Virus record (IMG/VR): IMGVR_UViG_3300025425_000121
Coordinates: 1-28,230 of that record
Reading direction: 5' to 3' (one strand)
Length of the DNA: 28,230 nucleotides
Source of the DNA: a virus
In this document: positions 21,889 to 28,230 of the stretch, one piece after another
How positions within the stretch are numbered: the first letter of the stretch is position 1
How the letters are laid out: every line of letters begins with the position of its first letter
Notes under the pieces: model-generated
Database searches by the model: none
Seen by the model: only the letters and a program-made list of their open reading frames with translations
What the model was told of the DNA's origin: nothing
Program-made: the position numbers and the translations under genes

Positions 21889-22418
21889 TATCATTACCAA
21901 ATAAAAAATACAACATAATCTATGCTGATCCGCCTTGGCACTTTAAACATTGGAACGATAAAACCGTAACAAGAAAAGTGCCCTATGATATAATGTCAAA
22001 AGAAGAAATTTATAATTTACCAGTTCAAGATATTGCAGATAAAGATTGTATGCTATTTTTGTGGGTAACTTTTCCAAAATTACTTGAAGGAATAGAAACA
22101 ATAAATAAATGGGGTTTCACTTACAAAACTTGTGGATTTAATTGGATTAAAAAAAATAAGAAAGCTGATAGTTTTTTTTGGGGTTTGGGATATTGGACAA
22201 GAAGTAATAGTGAACTTTGTTTGATAGGCACTAAAGGAAAACCAAAACGAAAATCAATGGGAGTTCATCAAGTTGTTTATGAAAGAATTAGAGAACATAG
22301 TAGAAAACCAGATAGAATAAGAAATGATATAATAGAACTATGTGGTGATCTACCTAGAATAGAATTATTTGCTAGACAAAAAACTAAAGGATGGGATGTG
22401 TGGGGTAATGAAGTATGA
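21885..22418 (+). CDS. MT-A70-type DNA adenine methyltransferase between genes 47 and 46
   Basis: 177 residues, N6-adenine methyltransferase of the MT-A70 family. The catalytic DPPW is at 15-18 (IIYADPPWHF). Family landmarks follow: PYDIMSKEEIYNLPVQDIAD, MLFLWVTFPKLLEGIETI, WGFTYKTCGFNWIKK, LGYWTRSNSELCLIGTKGKP and KPDRIRNDIIELCGDLPRIE followed by LFARQKTKGWDVWGNE, the usual C-terminal end. It overlaps both neighbours by four bases (ATGA at each end), so it is fully integrated in the recombination operon. Likely role is methylation of phage DNA against restriction, or marking of DNA that gp46/47 should not resect; the latter is speculation. No cognate restriction enzyme is seen. Confidence 0.93.
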   Translation: MISLPNKKYNIIYADPPWHFKHWNDKTVTRKVPYDIMSKEEIYNLPVQDIADKDCMLFLWVTFPKLLEGIETINKWGFTYKTCGFNWIKKNKKADSFFWGLGYWTRSNSELCLIGTKGKPKRKSMGVHQVVYERIREHSRKPDRIRNDIIELCGDLPRIELFARQKTKGWDVWGNEV

Positions 22419-24127
22419 TACATTTTAAAAAGATAAGATATAAAAACTTTCTATCAACAGGTCAACAGTTTATAGAAGTACAACTAGATAGGTCATCTAA
22501 GACATTGGTTGTTGGTGAAAATGGTGCCGGTAAATCAACTATGCTAGACGCATTATGTTTTGGTCTATTTCAGAGAGCATTTAGAAATATTAAAAAAGAT
22601 CAGATGGTCAATAGTATCAATGAGAAAGATTGTGTGGTAGAGGTAGAGTTTCTAATCGGTCAGAATGAATATAAGATTATTAGAGGTATCAAGCCTAACA
22701 TTTTTGAGATATGGTGTAATGGTATAATGTTAAATCAAGACGCTGCCGTAAGAGATTATCAAAAACATTTAGAAACAACAATATTAAAACTAAACTTTAG
22801 ATCATTCACACAGGTTGTTATATTAGGTAATGCCTCGTTTGTTCCTTTCATGCAATTAAGTTCCAGACATAGAAGAAATGTTGTAGAAGAAATACTAGAC
22901 ATAGAGATATTTTCTAAAATGAATTTCATGCTTAGAACAAAAGTTCAGGCACAAGATGAATTAATCAAACAATCAGATTTTAATTCTCAACTAATAGAAG
23001 GTAAGATAGATTCTCAAAAGAAACACATAGAAGATTTAAGTGGTAACAATCAACAATTCATTGATAAGAAAAAACTAGAGATACAAAAAGCACAGACAGA
23101 CATAGATAACTATCAATTAGATATAGACAGAGTATCTGCTGAGAAGATTGCTTTACAGAATGAGATAATAGATGAAACTAAAATCAATAACAAGTATAAA
23201 CAACTTCATAATATGGAGGCTAAGTTAGAAAATACTTGTAGTAAACATAAGAAAGACTTGAAGTTCTTTGAAACTCATAACGATTGTCCTACTTGTCAAC
23301 AAACTATTGATGAGGCATTTAAAACAAGTATAATTGATAAGAAGAGGAACAAGGTTGTTGAGATTGATAGTGCTATGGGTCAGTTAGTGAAAGAGATTAC
23401 AACTACTGAAACTAGATTATCAAAGATCAATGAAACAATGGTTGCCATAAGAGAGAAAGAGTTATTAATTAATAGATACGAAACATCTATATCAGAAATA
23501 AATAAATATATCATTGATAAACAGAATGAGATAGATGAGTTATCAGATGACAAGTTTACAACAGGTGTTGCAACCGGTCAACTTACAGAATTACAAGAAC
23601 AACTGACAGAGGCAGAGTCAACTAAAGTTAAACAAAAAGAACATAAGATTTACCTAGATACTGCACGATATCTTATGCAAGATACAGGTATCAAGACAAA
23701 GATTATTAAACAATATCTGCCAATAATGAATCAATTTATTAATAAGAACCTAGCAGATATGGATTTCTTTGTTAATTTTACACTTGATGAGGAGTTTAAT
23801 GAAACAATTAAATCTAGGCACCGTGATGTGTTTAACTATAATTCATTTAGTGAAGGTGAGAAGTTAAGAATAGACTTGTCAATACTATTTACTTGGCGAG
23901 AGATTGCTAAGATGAAAAACTCTATGAATACAAATCTATTAATATTAGATGAAATATTTGATAGTTCATTAGACGCTTCAGGTACAGATGAGTTTATGAG
24001 AATACTAACCAACAAACTAGCAAAAGAAAATGTTTTTGTTATTTCACACAAGGGCGATACTTTAATAGATAAATTTCCCTCAATTATTAGGTTCGAGAAA
24101 TATAAAAACTTTACAAGGATGGCATAA
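22415..24127 (+). CDS. 46: Recombination endonuclease subunit gp46 (Rad50/SbcC-like)
   Basis: 570 residues (T4 gp46 has 560). An SMC-type ATPase partner of gp47. Walker A is VGENGAGKST (33-42), the Q-loop region contains FRSFTQVVILGNASFVPFMQ, a zinc hook CPTC (C291 and C294) sits at the apex of a long coiled coil (about 170-440), the ABC signature is FSEGEK (478-483), and Walker B is NLLILDEIFD (about 507-516), then VISHKGD. All required residues are present. It is coupled by ATGA to the methyltransferase upstream and by one base (TAATG) to the deformylase downstream. Confidence 0.96.
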   Translation: MIHFKKIRYKNFLSTGQQFIEVQLDRSSKTLVVGENGAGKSTMLDALCFGLFQRAFRNIKKDQMVNSINEKDCVVEVEFLIGQNEYKIIRGIKPNIFEIWCNGIMLNQDAAVRDYQKHLETTILKLNFRSFTQVVILGNASFVPFMQLSSRHRRNVVEEILDIEIFSKMNFMLRTKVQAQDELIKQSDFNSQLIEGKIDSQKKHIEDLSGNNQQFIDKKKLEIQKAQTDIDNYQLDIDRVSAEKIALQNEIIDETKINNKYKQLHNMEAKLENTCSKHKKDLKFFETHNDCPTCQQTIDEAFKTSIIDKKRNKVVEIDSAMGQLVKEITTTETRLSKINETMVAIREKELLINRYETSISEINKYIIDKQNEIDELSDDKFTTGVATGQLTELQEQLTEAESTKVKQKEHKIYLDTARYLMQDTGIKTKIIKQYLPIMNQFINKNLADMDFFVNFTLDEEFNETIKSRHRDVFNYNSFSEGEKLRIDLSILFTWREIAKMKNSMNTNLLILDEIFDSSLDASGTDEFMRILTNKLAKENVFVISHKGDTLIDKFPSIIRFEKYKNFTRMA

Positions 24128-24840
24128 TGACAGAAAAACTAACACCAGAGAAAATAGAAGAAATCGCTAAGAATTTTGAGAACATACAAAGTGGTAAAGT
24201 TCCTTTAATCAAAAGTGAAAAAGAAGAAATTAAACTAGACTATGGTAGTTTAGATCAATTAAGACCTGAAGATAAACCAAAGGCACCAGAGAAAAGATTA
24301 CTGCCTTTAATACCACCTAGTGATCCTAGATTGTTAATGCAAATTGCACCATTCATAGATGACACTTTGAAAGAGTTTGATTTCAAAGATAGAGTTGATC
24401 TATCAAAAGTAATGTATGATAGTATGGTTAAATATGGTGGACTTGGATTATCTGCTAATCAAGTAGGACTACCGTATCGTATGTTTATCATGGGTGGACA
24501 TCCTCAGATAGAAAACGGTAAATTAAGATCAGTTTTTAATCCATTAATTAATGATGTTAGCGAAGAAACAGTAAACTTCAAAGAAGGCTGTTTGTCTTTT
24601 CCATTCTTATTCTTATCTATCAATAGACCTAAGTGGTGTTCTGTAAAATATACAGATCAACATGGGAAAGAGATAGAAGAAACTTTACATGGTATGCCAG
24701 CAAGAATATTTCAACATGAAAACGAACACATGAACGGATATGTATTTACTGATCTAGTGAGTAAGTTTAAACTAGAACTTGCTGAAAAGAAAAGAATAAA
24801 AATGATAAAAGAGTTTACAAGGAATAGAACAATAAGATAA
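24127..24840 (+). CDS. def: Peptide deformylase with N-terminal extension
   Basis: 237 residues, longer than typical bacterial deformylases (about 170). The enzyme removes formyl groups from new proteins. The three signatures are present: GLGLSANQVG (105-114), EGCLSFP (153-159) with the metal-binding Cys, and QHENEH (196-201) giving the HExxH motif, with Asn-Glu in place of the common Ile-Asp or similar. Residues 1-55 form an added charged stretch (KSEKEEIKLDYGSLDQLRPE) absent from standard enzymes. Phage-encoded deformylases are known in marine phages; why they are kept is unsettled. The start overlaps the gene 46 stop, and the next gene overlaps its stop. Confidence 0.93.
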   Translation: MTEKLTPEKIEEIAKNFENIQSGKVPLIKSEKEEIKLDYGSLDQLRPEDKPKAPEKRLLPLIPPSDPRLLMQIAPFIDDTLKEFDFKDRVDLSKVMYDSMVKYGGLGLSANQVGLPYRMFIMGGHPQIENGKLRSVFNPLINDVSEETVNFKEGCLSFPFLFLSINRPKWCSVKYTDQHGKEIEETLHGMPARIFQHENEHMNGYVFTDLVSKFKLELAEKKRIKMIKEFTRNRTIR

Positions 24841-25067
24841 TGTCTATACCAAAACAAAAATATAAAGAGTTAAAAGCATATTATGACTTTCAAAGAAAAG
24901 TACAATACAATAAAGAGAAGTTAAGAAAAGCAGTAAACTTTATGTTAGATGATCCTGAGGCTCTCTTTGAGGATATATGGGGTAAAATGAAAGAAGAAGA
25001 AATGATAGAGGCACCGAAAGGTTGGGTGCCACAAGACGATAAATTAAAAATAGAAGGAGAAGAATGA
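24840..25067 (+). CDS. Small unknown protein (75 aa)
   Basis: 75 residues, charged and helical at the start (KQKYKELKAYYDFQRKVQYN), then MLDDPEALFEDIWGKM and a C-terminal APKGWVPQDDK. I do not recognise it. It is coupled to the deformylase by TAATG and to the next gene by a four-base ATGA overlap, which supports that it is translated. No membrane segment, cysteine or metal motif is present. Confidence 0.6.
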   Translation: MSIPKQKYKELKAYYDFQRKVQYNKEKLRKAVNFMLDDPEALFEDIWGKMKEEEMIEAPKGWVPQDDKLKIEGEE

Positions 25068-25393
25068 CTAATTTTAAAGACAATTCTGGTTTAGAAGAAT
25101 TTAAACCTAAATCATCTCAAGCTGAAAGAGATGAACAAATGAAAAAGTTCCTAGAAAAAGGTGGCAAAGTTGAGAAATTAAAACCAGGTTACCCTATTAA
25201 CGTAGGTAGTTTTGAAAGAAATAACAAACCTGCATTTTCAAAAGAAGATATAGAAAAAGGTATTACTGGTAAAGCACCTATGCCTAATTATAATACATAC
25301 AAAAAAGGTTCATATCACGATTTTGACGTTGGTGGGGACAATAGACCTGTATGGATCAGACCTAATAAAAACGAACCACCAACAAAAAAATAG
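25064..25393 (+). CDS. Small unknown protein (109 aa)
   Basis: 109 residues, polar, rich in lysine, glycine, proline and asparagine, and probably poorly structured: FKPKSSQAERDEQMKKFLEK, then GGKVEKLKPGYPINVGSFER and a C-terminal GGDNRPVWIRPNKNEPPTKK. An AAGGAGAAG ribosome-binding site (25054-25062) precedes the ATG. It is the last gene before the promoter at 25412, so it ends the operon that starts at gene 55. Function not recognised. Confidence 0.6.
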   Translation: MTNFKDNSGLEEFKPKSSQAERDEQMKKFLEKGGKVEKLKPGYPINVGSFERNNKPAFSKEDIEKGITGKAPMPNYNTYKKGSYHDFDVGGDNRPVWIRPNKNEPPTKK

Positions 25394-25411
25394 ACTTTAG
25401 CGTGTCATTGC

Positions 25412-25440
25412 TTGACCAGGACAATCATCTATGATATAAT
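25412..25440 (+). promoter_or_regulatory. Sigma70-like promoter with extended -10 before a methyltransferase
   Basis: TTGACC (25412-25417), 17 bases, TATAAT (25435-25440) preceded by TGA, nearly the full consensus. The predicted start (25446-25448) coincides with the ATG at 25448, so the transcript would be leaderless. The TGATATAAT block is identical to those at 17151 and 20253. Confidence 0.8.
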
Positions 25441-25447
25441 AGTACAT

Positions 25448-26080
25448 ATGATAAAGAATTTATATATTGAAGACTGTTTAAAGACATTAGAACGAAAACT
25501 TGATTATGATTATGTAGTTACCTCACCACCTGATTTTGATGAGTTAAAAAAAGACACTAAAGATAGTAGTTGGACTTACTTAGATTTTATAAATTCTTTC
25601 GCTAAAGAGTTGAATCCTAAAGGCAACTTTGTTTCAATATGCATTAGTGATAGAAAGAGTCAAGGTCAAGTCATATCAAAATCTTCAATAGTAATAGAAG
25701 CGTTTAAAAGTTTAAAATACACTTTACATACCCACAAGATATGGGTTAAATCAATAAACACAGATATGTTCAGAATGAATTATCAACATTTATTAACTTT
25801 CAGTAGAAACAGCTATAGAAGAAAATTAATTAATGATTTTAGACCAGATGTTTTTGTTATCAATCAATCAAAATGGAATAATTACAGTTATGGTATGCCT
25901 GTAAGAATAATAGAATTACTTGTAAAAAATTATACAGATAAAGATGATATTGTTTATGATCCTTTTATGGGATCAGGAACGACAGCTGAGGCTTGCGTTA
26001 ATACTAATAGACAATGGATAGGTTCAGAAATAAATGAAGAATATGCTAAAGAATCTATGGAAAGAATAAAATCACTATGA
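25448..26080 (+). CDS. DNA methyltransferase with C-terminal SAM motif and unusual SPPD catalytic box
   Basis: 210 residues from the ATG at 25448. The frame is open upstream to TTG 25412, but that stretch is the promoter. Beta-class layout: catalytic box VVTSPPDF at 23-30 and SAM-binding motif DPFMGSGTTAEAC at 171-183, followed by WIGSEINEEYA. The catalytic box normally reads S/D/N-PP-Y/F/W; here Asp follows SPP, with Phe one place later. The TSPP form is typical of N4-cytosine enzymes, but the base cannot be deduced. It may have altered activity. It overlaps the next gene by four bases. Confidence 0.85.
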   Translation: MIKNLYIEDCLKTLERKLDYDYVVTSPPDFDELKKDTKDSSWTYLDFINSFAKELNPKGNFVSICISDRKSQGQVISKSSIVIEAFKSLKYTLHTHKIWVKSINTDMFRMNYQHLLTFSRNSYRRKLINDFRPDVFVINQSKWNNYSYGMPVRIIELLVKNYTDKDDIVYDPFMGSGTTAEACVNTNRQWIGSEINEEYAKESMERIKSL

Positions 26081-26358
26081 ACACACAAATAAACAAAGTC
26101 ACACCAGCACACGGACTATCATGGTATCTTAAATGGTTATCATCTATAATACTTATTCATGCTATGGCATTTACCTCGTTAGATATGTATCCTTATAATA
26201 TGTACTTACAATTTGCAGGAGTTACAGGTTGGTTCTTTGTAGGTATGATGTGGCACGATAGAGCATTGATTGTTTTAAACGCTATAGGTCTAGTATTTCT
26301 AGGCATGGGTATAATCAAATACTTGCTTAAATGTACAGATTGTATGATACCTCTATGA
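26077..26358 (+). CDS. Small membrane protein (93 aa)
   Basis: 93 residues with three likely membrane segments: WLSSIILIHAMAFTSL (about 20-35), YLQFAGVTGWFFVGMMW (43-59) and LIVLNAIGLVFLGMGIIKYL (64-83). The end carries a CxxC (CTDC). The arrangement WYLKW at the start and MWHDRALIVLN in the middle resembles an uncharacterised small membrane protein found in marine phages. Function unknown. It overlaps the methyltransferase before it and the 35-residue hydrophobic peptide after it, both by four bases. Confidence 0.75.
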   Translation: MNTQINKVTPAHGLSWYLKWLSSIILIHAMAFTSLDMYPYNMYLQFAGVTGWFFVGMMWHDRALIVLNAIGLVFLGMGIIKYLLKCTDCMIPL

Positions 26359-26462
26359 TAAAAATTATAAAAACTATGATATATGATTTATTAAACGAAC
26401 CTTTAATTTTAGCTATAATAATTGTATTCATAACATTAATAATATTAAACCTTGCTATATGA
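26355..26462 (+). CDS. Tiny single-span membrane peptide (35 aa)
   Basis: An open frame of 35 codons linked by ATGA overlaps to the membrane protein before it and the methyltransferase after it. It starts MIKIIKTMIYDLLNEP, then one strongly hydrophobic segment LILAIIIVFITLIILNLAI to its end. Positive charges precede the segment, so the C-terminus would face out if inserted. The exact fit between two overlapping genes argues for real translation. It could also serve chiefly to couple translation of its neighbours. Function unknown. Confidence 0.55.
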   Translation: MIKIIKTMIYDLLNEPLILAIIIVFITLIILNLAI

Positions 26463-27547
26463 CAGACGAATTAATTTTACAACAAGTACATGATGAATGG
26501 AAACAAAGAGGTTTCCCTTACTATCCTAAAGATAAGAAATGGCGTGATAACATATTCAATCAGTTAGTAAATTTCAAAAGAGATACCTTAGTCGATAGAA
26601 AGAATAAGATCATAGGTCAAGCCGCACATGGTCTTAATCTTGCATGGTCTTATATGGAACATTCATGGGGAATCAAATGTGGTAAGATGAAGACACCTAT
26701 GGAGATATGGCATGATGAAAAACATCTTAAAAAAGGATTAAACAAAATACTAACAGGTACTTTCTTTACTAAAAAAGCAGCACATTCAATTACAGAATCA
26801 GATATGCGATCTATGTTAAGAAGATACACAGGTACTCAAATGGTTTCTAACTTTAGACCTACGGCGGCCGCAGCAATGTATGATATCTTTGTAGATAAAG
26901 AAAGTCCACTTGAAGGCACAGAGGCAGGTACAGTATGGGATCCTAGTATGGGTTATGGTGGTAGACTATTAGGGGCGATATCTGCTGGCGTTAATTACAT
27001 AGGTACTGATCCTTGTATACCTACATACGAAGGATTAGAAAAGATTAGAGATGAGTATGGTCACAAACATCTATCATATACATTATTAAGACAAGGTAGT
27101 GAAACATACATACCTGAAGATAACTCATTAGACTTTGTATTCACAAGTCCACCTTACTTTGGTTGGGAAGCATATGGCGATGAGCCAGAACAATCAAGTA
27201 TTAAGTTCTCTACAAGTGATATGTGGAGAGAGAAGTTTTTACTTCAAACTATTAAGAACGCTTATAAAGGTCTTAAATCAGATAAGTTCTTAGGATTGAA
27301 CGTTGCAAATACAAAACAATATAAAACGTTTGAAGAGGATACAGTTGATCTTGCTAAACAAGCAGGGTTTACACATACAGATACATGGTGGTTATCATTA
27401 TCTACACAACAAGGCGGTTCTGCCGTTTCTACATTAGACGGAGATATTACTGAAACTAAACAGAAACAACAATATATGGGTGAATACAAAAGACCAGATG
27501 TATCAGGTCGTAAGTTTGAACCTGTTTTTATATTCAAAAAGTGTTGA
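26459..27547 (+). CDS. DNA methyltransferase with TSPPY box and N-terminal extension
   Basis: 362 residues. The SAM-binding motif (VWDPSMGYGGRLLGA, 159-173) comes before the catalytic TSPPY (229-233, then FGWEAYGDEPEQ), the opposite order to the enzyme at 25448. Residues 1-150 are an extension of unknown fold (WKQRGFPYYPKDKKWRDNIF; AHGLNLAWSYMEHSWGIKCG) that may recognise DNA. SMGYGG departs from the common F-x-GxG motif but keeps the glycines. The modified base cannot be deduced; it could be adenine-N6 or cytosine-N4. This type occurs in marine T4-like phages. It overlaps the 35-residue peptide by four bases and is followed by a terminator-like hairpin. Confidence 0.85.
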   Translation: MTDELILQQVHDEWKQRGFPYYPKDKKWRDNIFNQLVNFKRDTLVDRKNKIIGQAAHGLNLAWSYMEHSWGIKCGKMKTPMEIWHDEKHLKKGLNKILTGTFFTKKAAHSITESDMRSMLRRYTGTQMVSNFRPTAAAAMYDIFVDKESPLEGTEAGTVWDPSMGYGGRLLGAISAGVNYIGTDPCIPTYEGLEKIRDEYGHKHLSYTLLRQGSETYIPEDNSLDFVFTSPPYFGWEAYGDEPEQSSIKFSTSDMWREKFLLQTIKNAYKGLKSDKFLGLNVANTKQYKTFEEDTVDLAKQAGFTHTDTWWLSLSTQQGGSAVSTLDGDITETKQKQQYMGEYKRPDVSGRKFEPVFIFKKC

Positions 27548-27586
27548 TTTTACTAATGTTCTTGTTTCGTTCTTTCTTATATATGC

Positions 27587-27614
27587 AAAAAACCTAGTAT
27601 TTACTAGTCTTTTT
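27587..27614 (+). terminator. Probable terminator after the methyltransferase gene
   Basis: An A-rich run, hairpin CTAGT (27594-27598), loop ATTT, ACTAG (27603-27607), then TCTTTTT (27608-27614). The core stem is only five pairs, but flanking A and T runs can extend it after a two-base mismatch. It lies 40 bases after the stop codon and just before a promoter. Confidence 0.6.
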
Positions 27615-27619
27615 AGTGC

Positions 27620-27648
27620 TTGACTTTTGTATCAAAGTATGGTACCAT
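27620..27648 (+). promoter_or_regulatory. Probable sigma70-like promoter for the metallopeptidase gene
   Basis: TTGACT (27620-27625), 17 bases, TACCAT (27643-27648) preceded by TGG. The -35 and extended TG are good and the spacing is the same as in the other three promoters, but the -10 is weaker. The start near 27655 would leave about six bases before the ATG at 27661, with no room for a ribosome-binding site. Confidence 0.5.
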
Positions 27649-27660
27649 AAGTTATACATT

Positions 27661-28230
27661 ATGAAAAAAAATAAATCACAACTTGCTAAACTTCTTGCAA
27701 CAGAAAATATTGAAGTACAAGAGAACGCTGTAAAGACTGCTTCTTTTGATGTAAAAAACAGAGTCTTAACAATCCCTACTTTAAAAGAAGAACATAAATC
27801 CAAACACGTTTATGATATGTTAGTCGGTCATGAGGTTTCTCATGCACTACATACACCTGCTGATGGCTGGATGAAAATGTCTGATAGATCAGATGAGTTC
27901 AGATCATTTGTAAACGTTATTGAAGACGCCAGAATTGATAAACTTATTCAAAAGAAATACCCTGGTTTAACGAATGACTATCTATTAGGTTTCAAAAAGA
28001 TGTACAAAGATAACTTCTTCGGTACAAAAGGTAGACAACAATCAGAATATGCATTGATTGATAAGATCAATATGTATTACAAATCATCTAAAACTTTAAA
28101 CTTTAATTTTAATAAAAAAGAGAATCACTTTGTAAAACTAGTTGACGCTTGTAAATCATTTGCTGATGTACAAAAACTTGCTGAAGATATACTAGGCTAT
28201 TGTAAAGAAGAACTTAAAAAGAATCCTGAA
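27661..28230 (+). CDS. HExxH metallopeptidase-like protein, partial (cut by window end)
   Basis: 190 codons open to the last base of the window with no stop, so the gene continues beyond. Zinc motif GHEVSHALH (56-64) gives H57, E58 and H61; NVIEDARIDKL (85-95) has the glutamate that could be the third ligand. This pairing, HEVSHALHTP then an F-x-N-V-I-E-D-A-R segment, resembles large phage peptidase-like proteins with a C-terminal von Willebrand factor A-type or CobT-like region, found in marine T4-like phages. The C-terminal domain cannot be checked here. It lies behind its own promoter and a terminator. Confidence 0.8.
   Translation, partial: MKKNKSQLAKLLATENIEVQENAVKTASFDVKNRVLTIPTLKEEHKSKHVYDMLVGHEVSHALHTPADGWMKMSDRSDEFRSFVNVIEDARIDKLIQKKYPGLTNDYLLGFKKMYKDNFFGTKGRQQSEYALIDKINMYYKSSKTLNFNFNKKENHFVKLVDACKSFADVQKLAEDILGYCKEELKKNPE

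Noticed and set aside
26861-26868. GCGGCCGC octamer in AT-rich DNA as a sign of engineering or insertion
   Set aside because: It encodes a run of alanines in frame within a coherent methyltransferase; no junction or vector-like flank is visible.
27262-27803. Minus-strand open frames at 27262-27537 and 27594-27803
   Set aside because: The first is antisense to the methyltransferase gene; the second covers a terminator, a promoter and the start of the HExxH protein, which has strong motifs on the + strand.
1-28230. CRISPR array, integrase or toxin-antitoxin system
   Set aside because: No regularly spaced repeats, no recombinase motifs and no paired toxin-antitoxin genes were found; the genome type is a lytic T4-like phage.

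Overview
The window is a contiguous, densely packed, AT-rich piece of a T4-like (tevenvirus-type) marine phage genome. Every gene I can support is on the + strand. Genes are separated by a few bases or overlap (TAATG and ATGA junctions are common), and the synteny is that of marine T4-like myoviruses: neck genes 13, 14, 15; terminase 16 and 17; sheath 18; tube 19; portal 20; prohead core; protease 21; scaffold 22; major capsid 23; then uvsY, uvsW, 55, 47 and 46. The host cannot be read from the sequence. The low GC and the marine T4-like gene set would suit an AT-rich marine bacterium such as a SAR11-type host, but that is inference.

Layout. 37-6346: neck and packaging genes, invaded by two free-standing GIY-YIG homing endonucleases (847-1401, 2161-2736) and by a naturally split intein in the large terminase (5106-5494). 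Next to the second endonuclease is a recombination scar carrying a short diverged copy of the start of gene 15 fused to the end of gene 14. 6427-10560: sheath, tube and portal. 10563-15643: prohead core, three tandem related small beta-rich proteins, protease, scaffold and capsid, closed by a clear terminator. 15737-16327: a second tube-like protein as its own late unit. 16356-20126: a Rossmann-like protein, UvsY, a 2OG-Fe(II) oxygenase, UvsW and an Sm-like protein. 20289-25393: late sigma factor gp55, the gp47/gp46 recombination nuclease with an MT-A70 adenine methyltransferase between its subunits, a peptide deformylase and two small unknowns. 25448-28230: two more DNA methyltransferases, two small membrane proteins, and an HExxH metallopeptidase cut by the window edge.

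Regulation is unusually legible. T4-type late -10 boxes (TATAAATA) precede genes 18, 22, the tube-like gene and uvsW, and the sigma factor predicted to read them (gp55) is in the window. Three sigma70-like promoters share one design (TTtACA or TTGACC, 17 bp, TGATATAAT) ahead of uvsY, gene 55 and a methyltransferase. At four genes the predicted transcription start falls on or within two bases of the start codon, suggesting leaderless mRNAs.

The most striking element is the split intein: a 25-residue N half ending at a stop codon that overlaps the ATG of a 104-residue C half. From memory these lengths and residues match the atypically split AceL-TerL intein described from Ace Lake (Antarctica) metagenome data, so the intein itself is probably known. 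What the window adds is its phage context: TAATG coupling, no endonuclease gene between the halves, and a mobile-element-rich neck region beside it. No tRNA, CRISPR array, integrase or insertion sequence was seen. No gene-free stretch exceeds about 165 bases.
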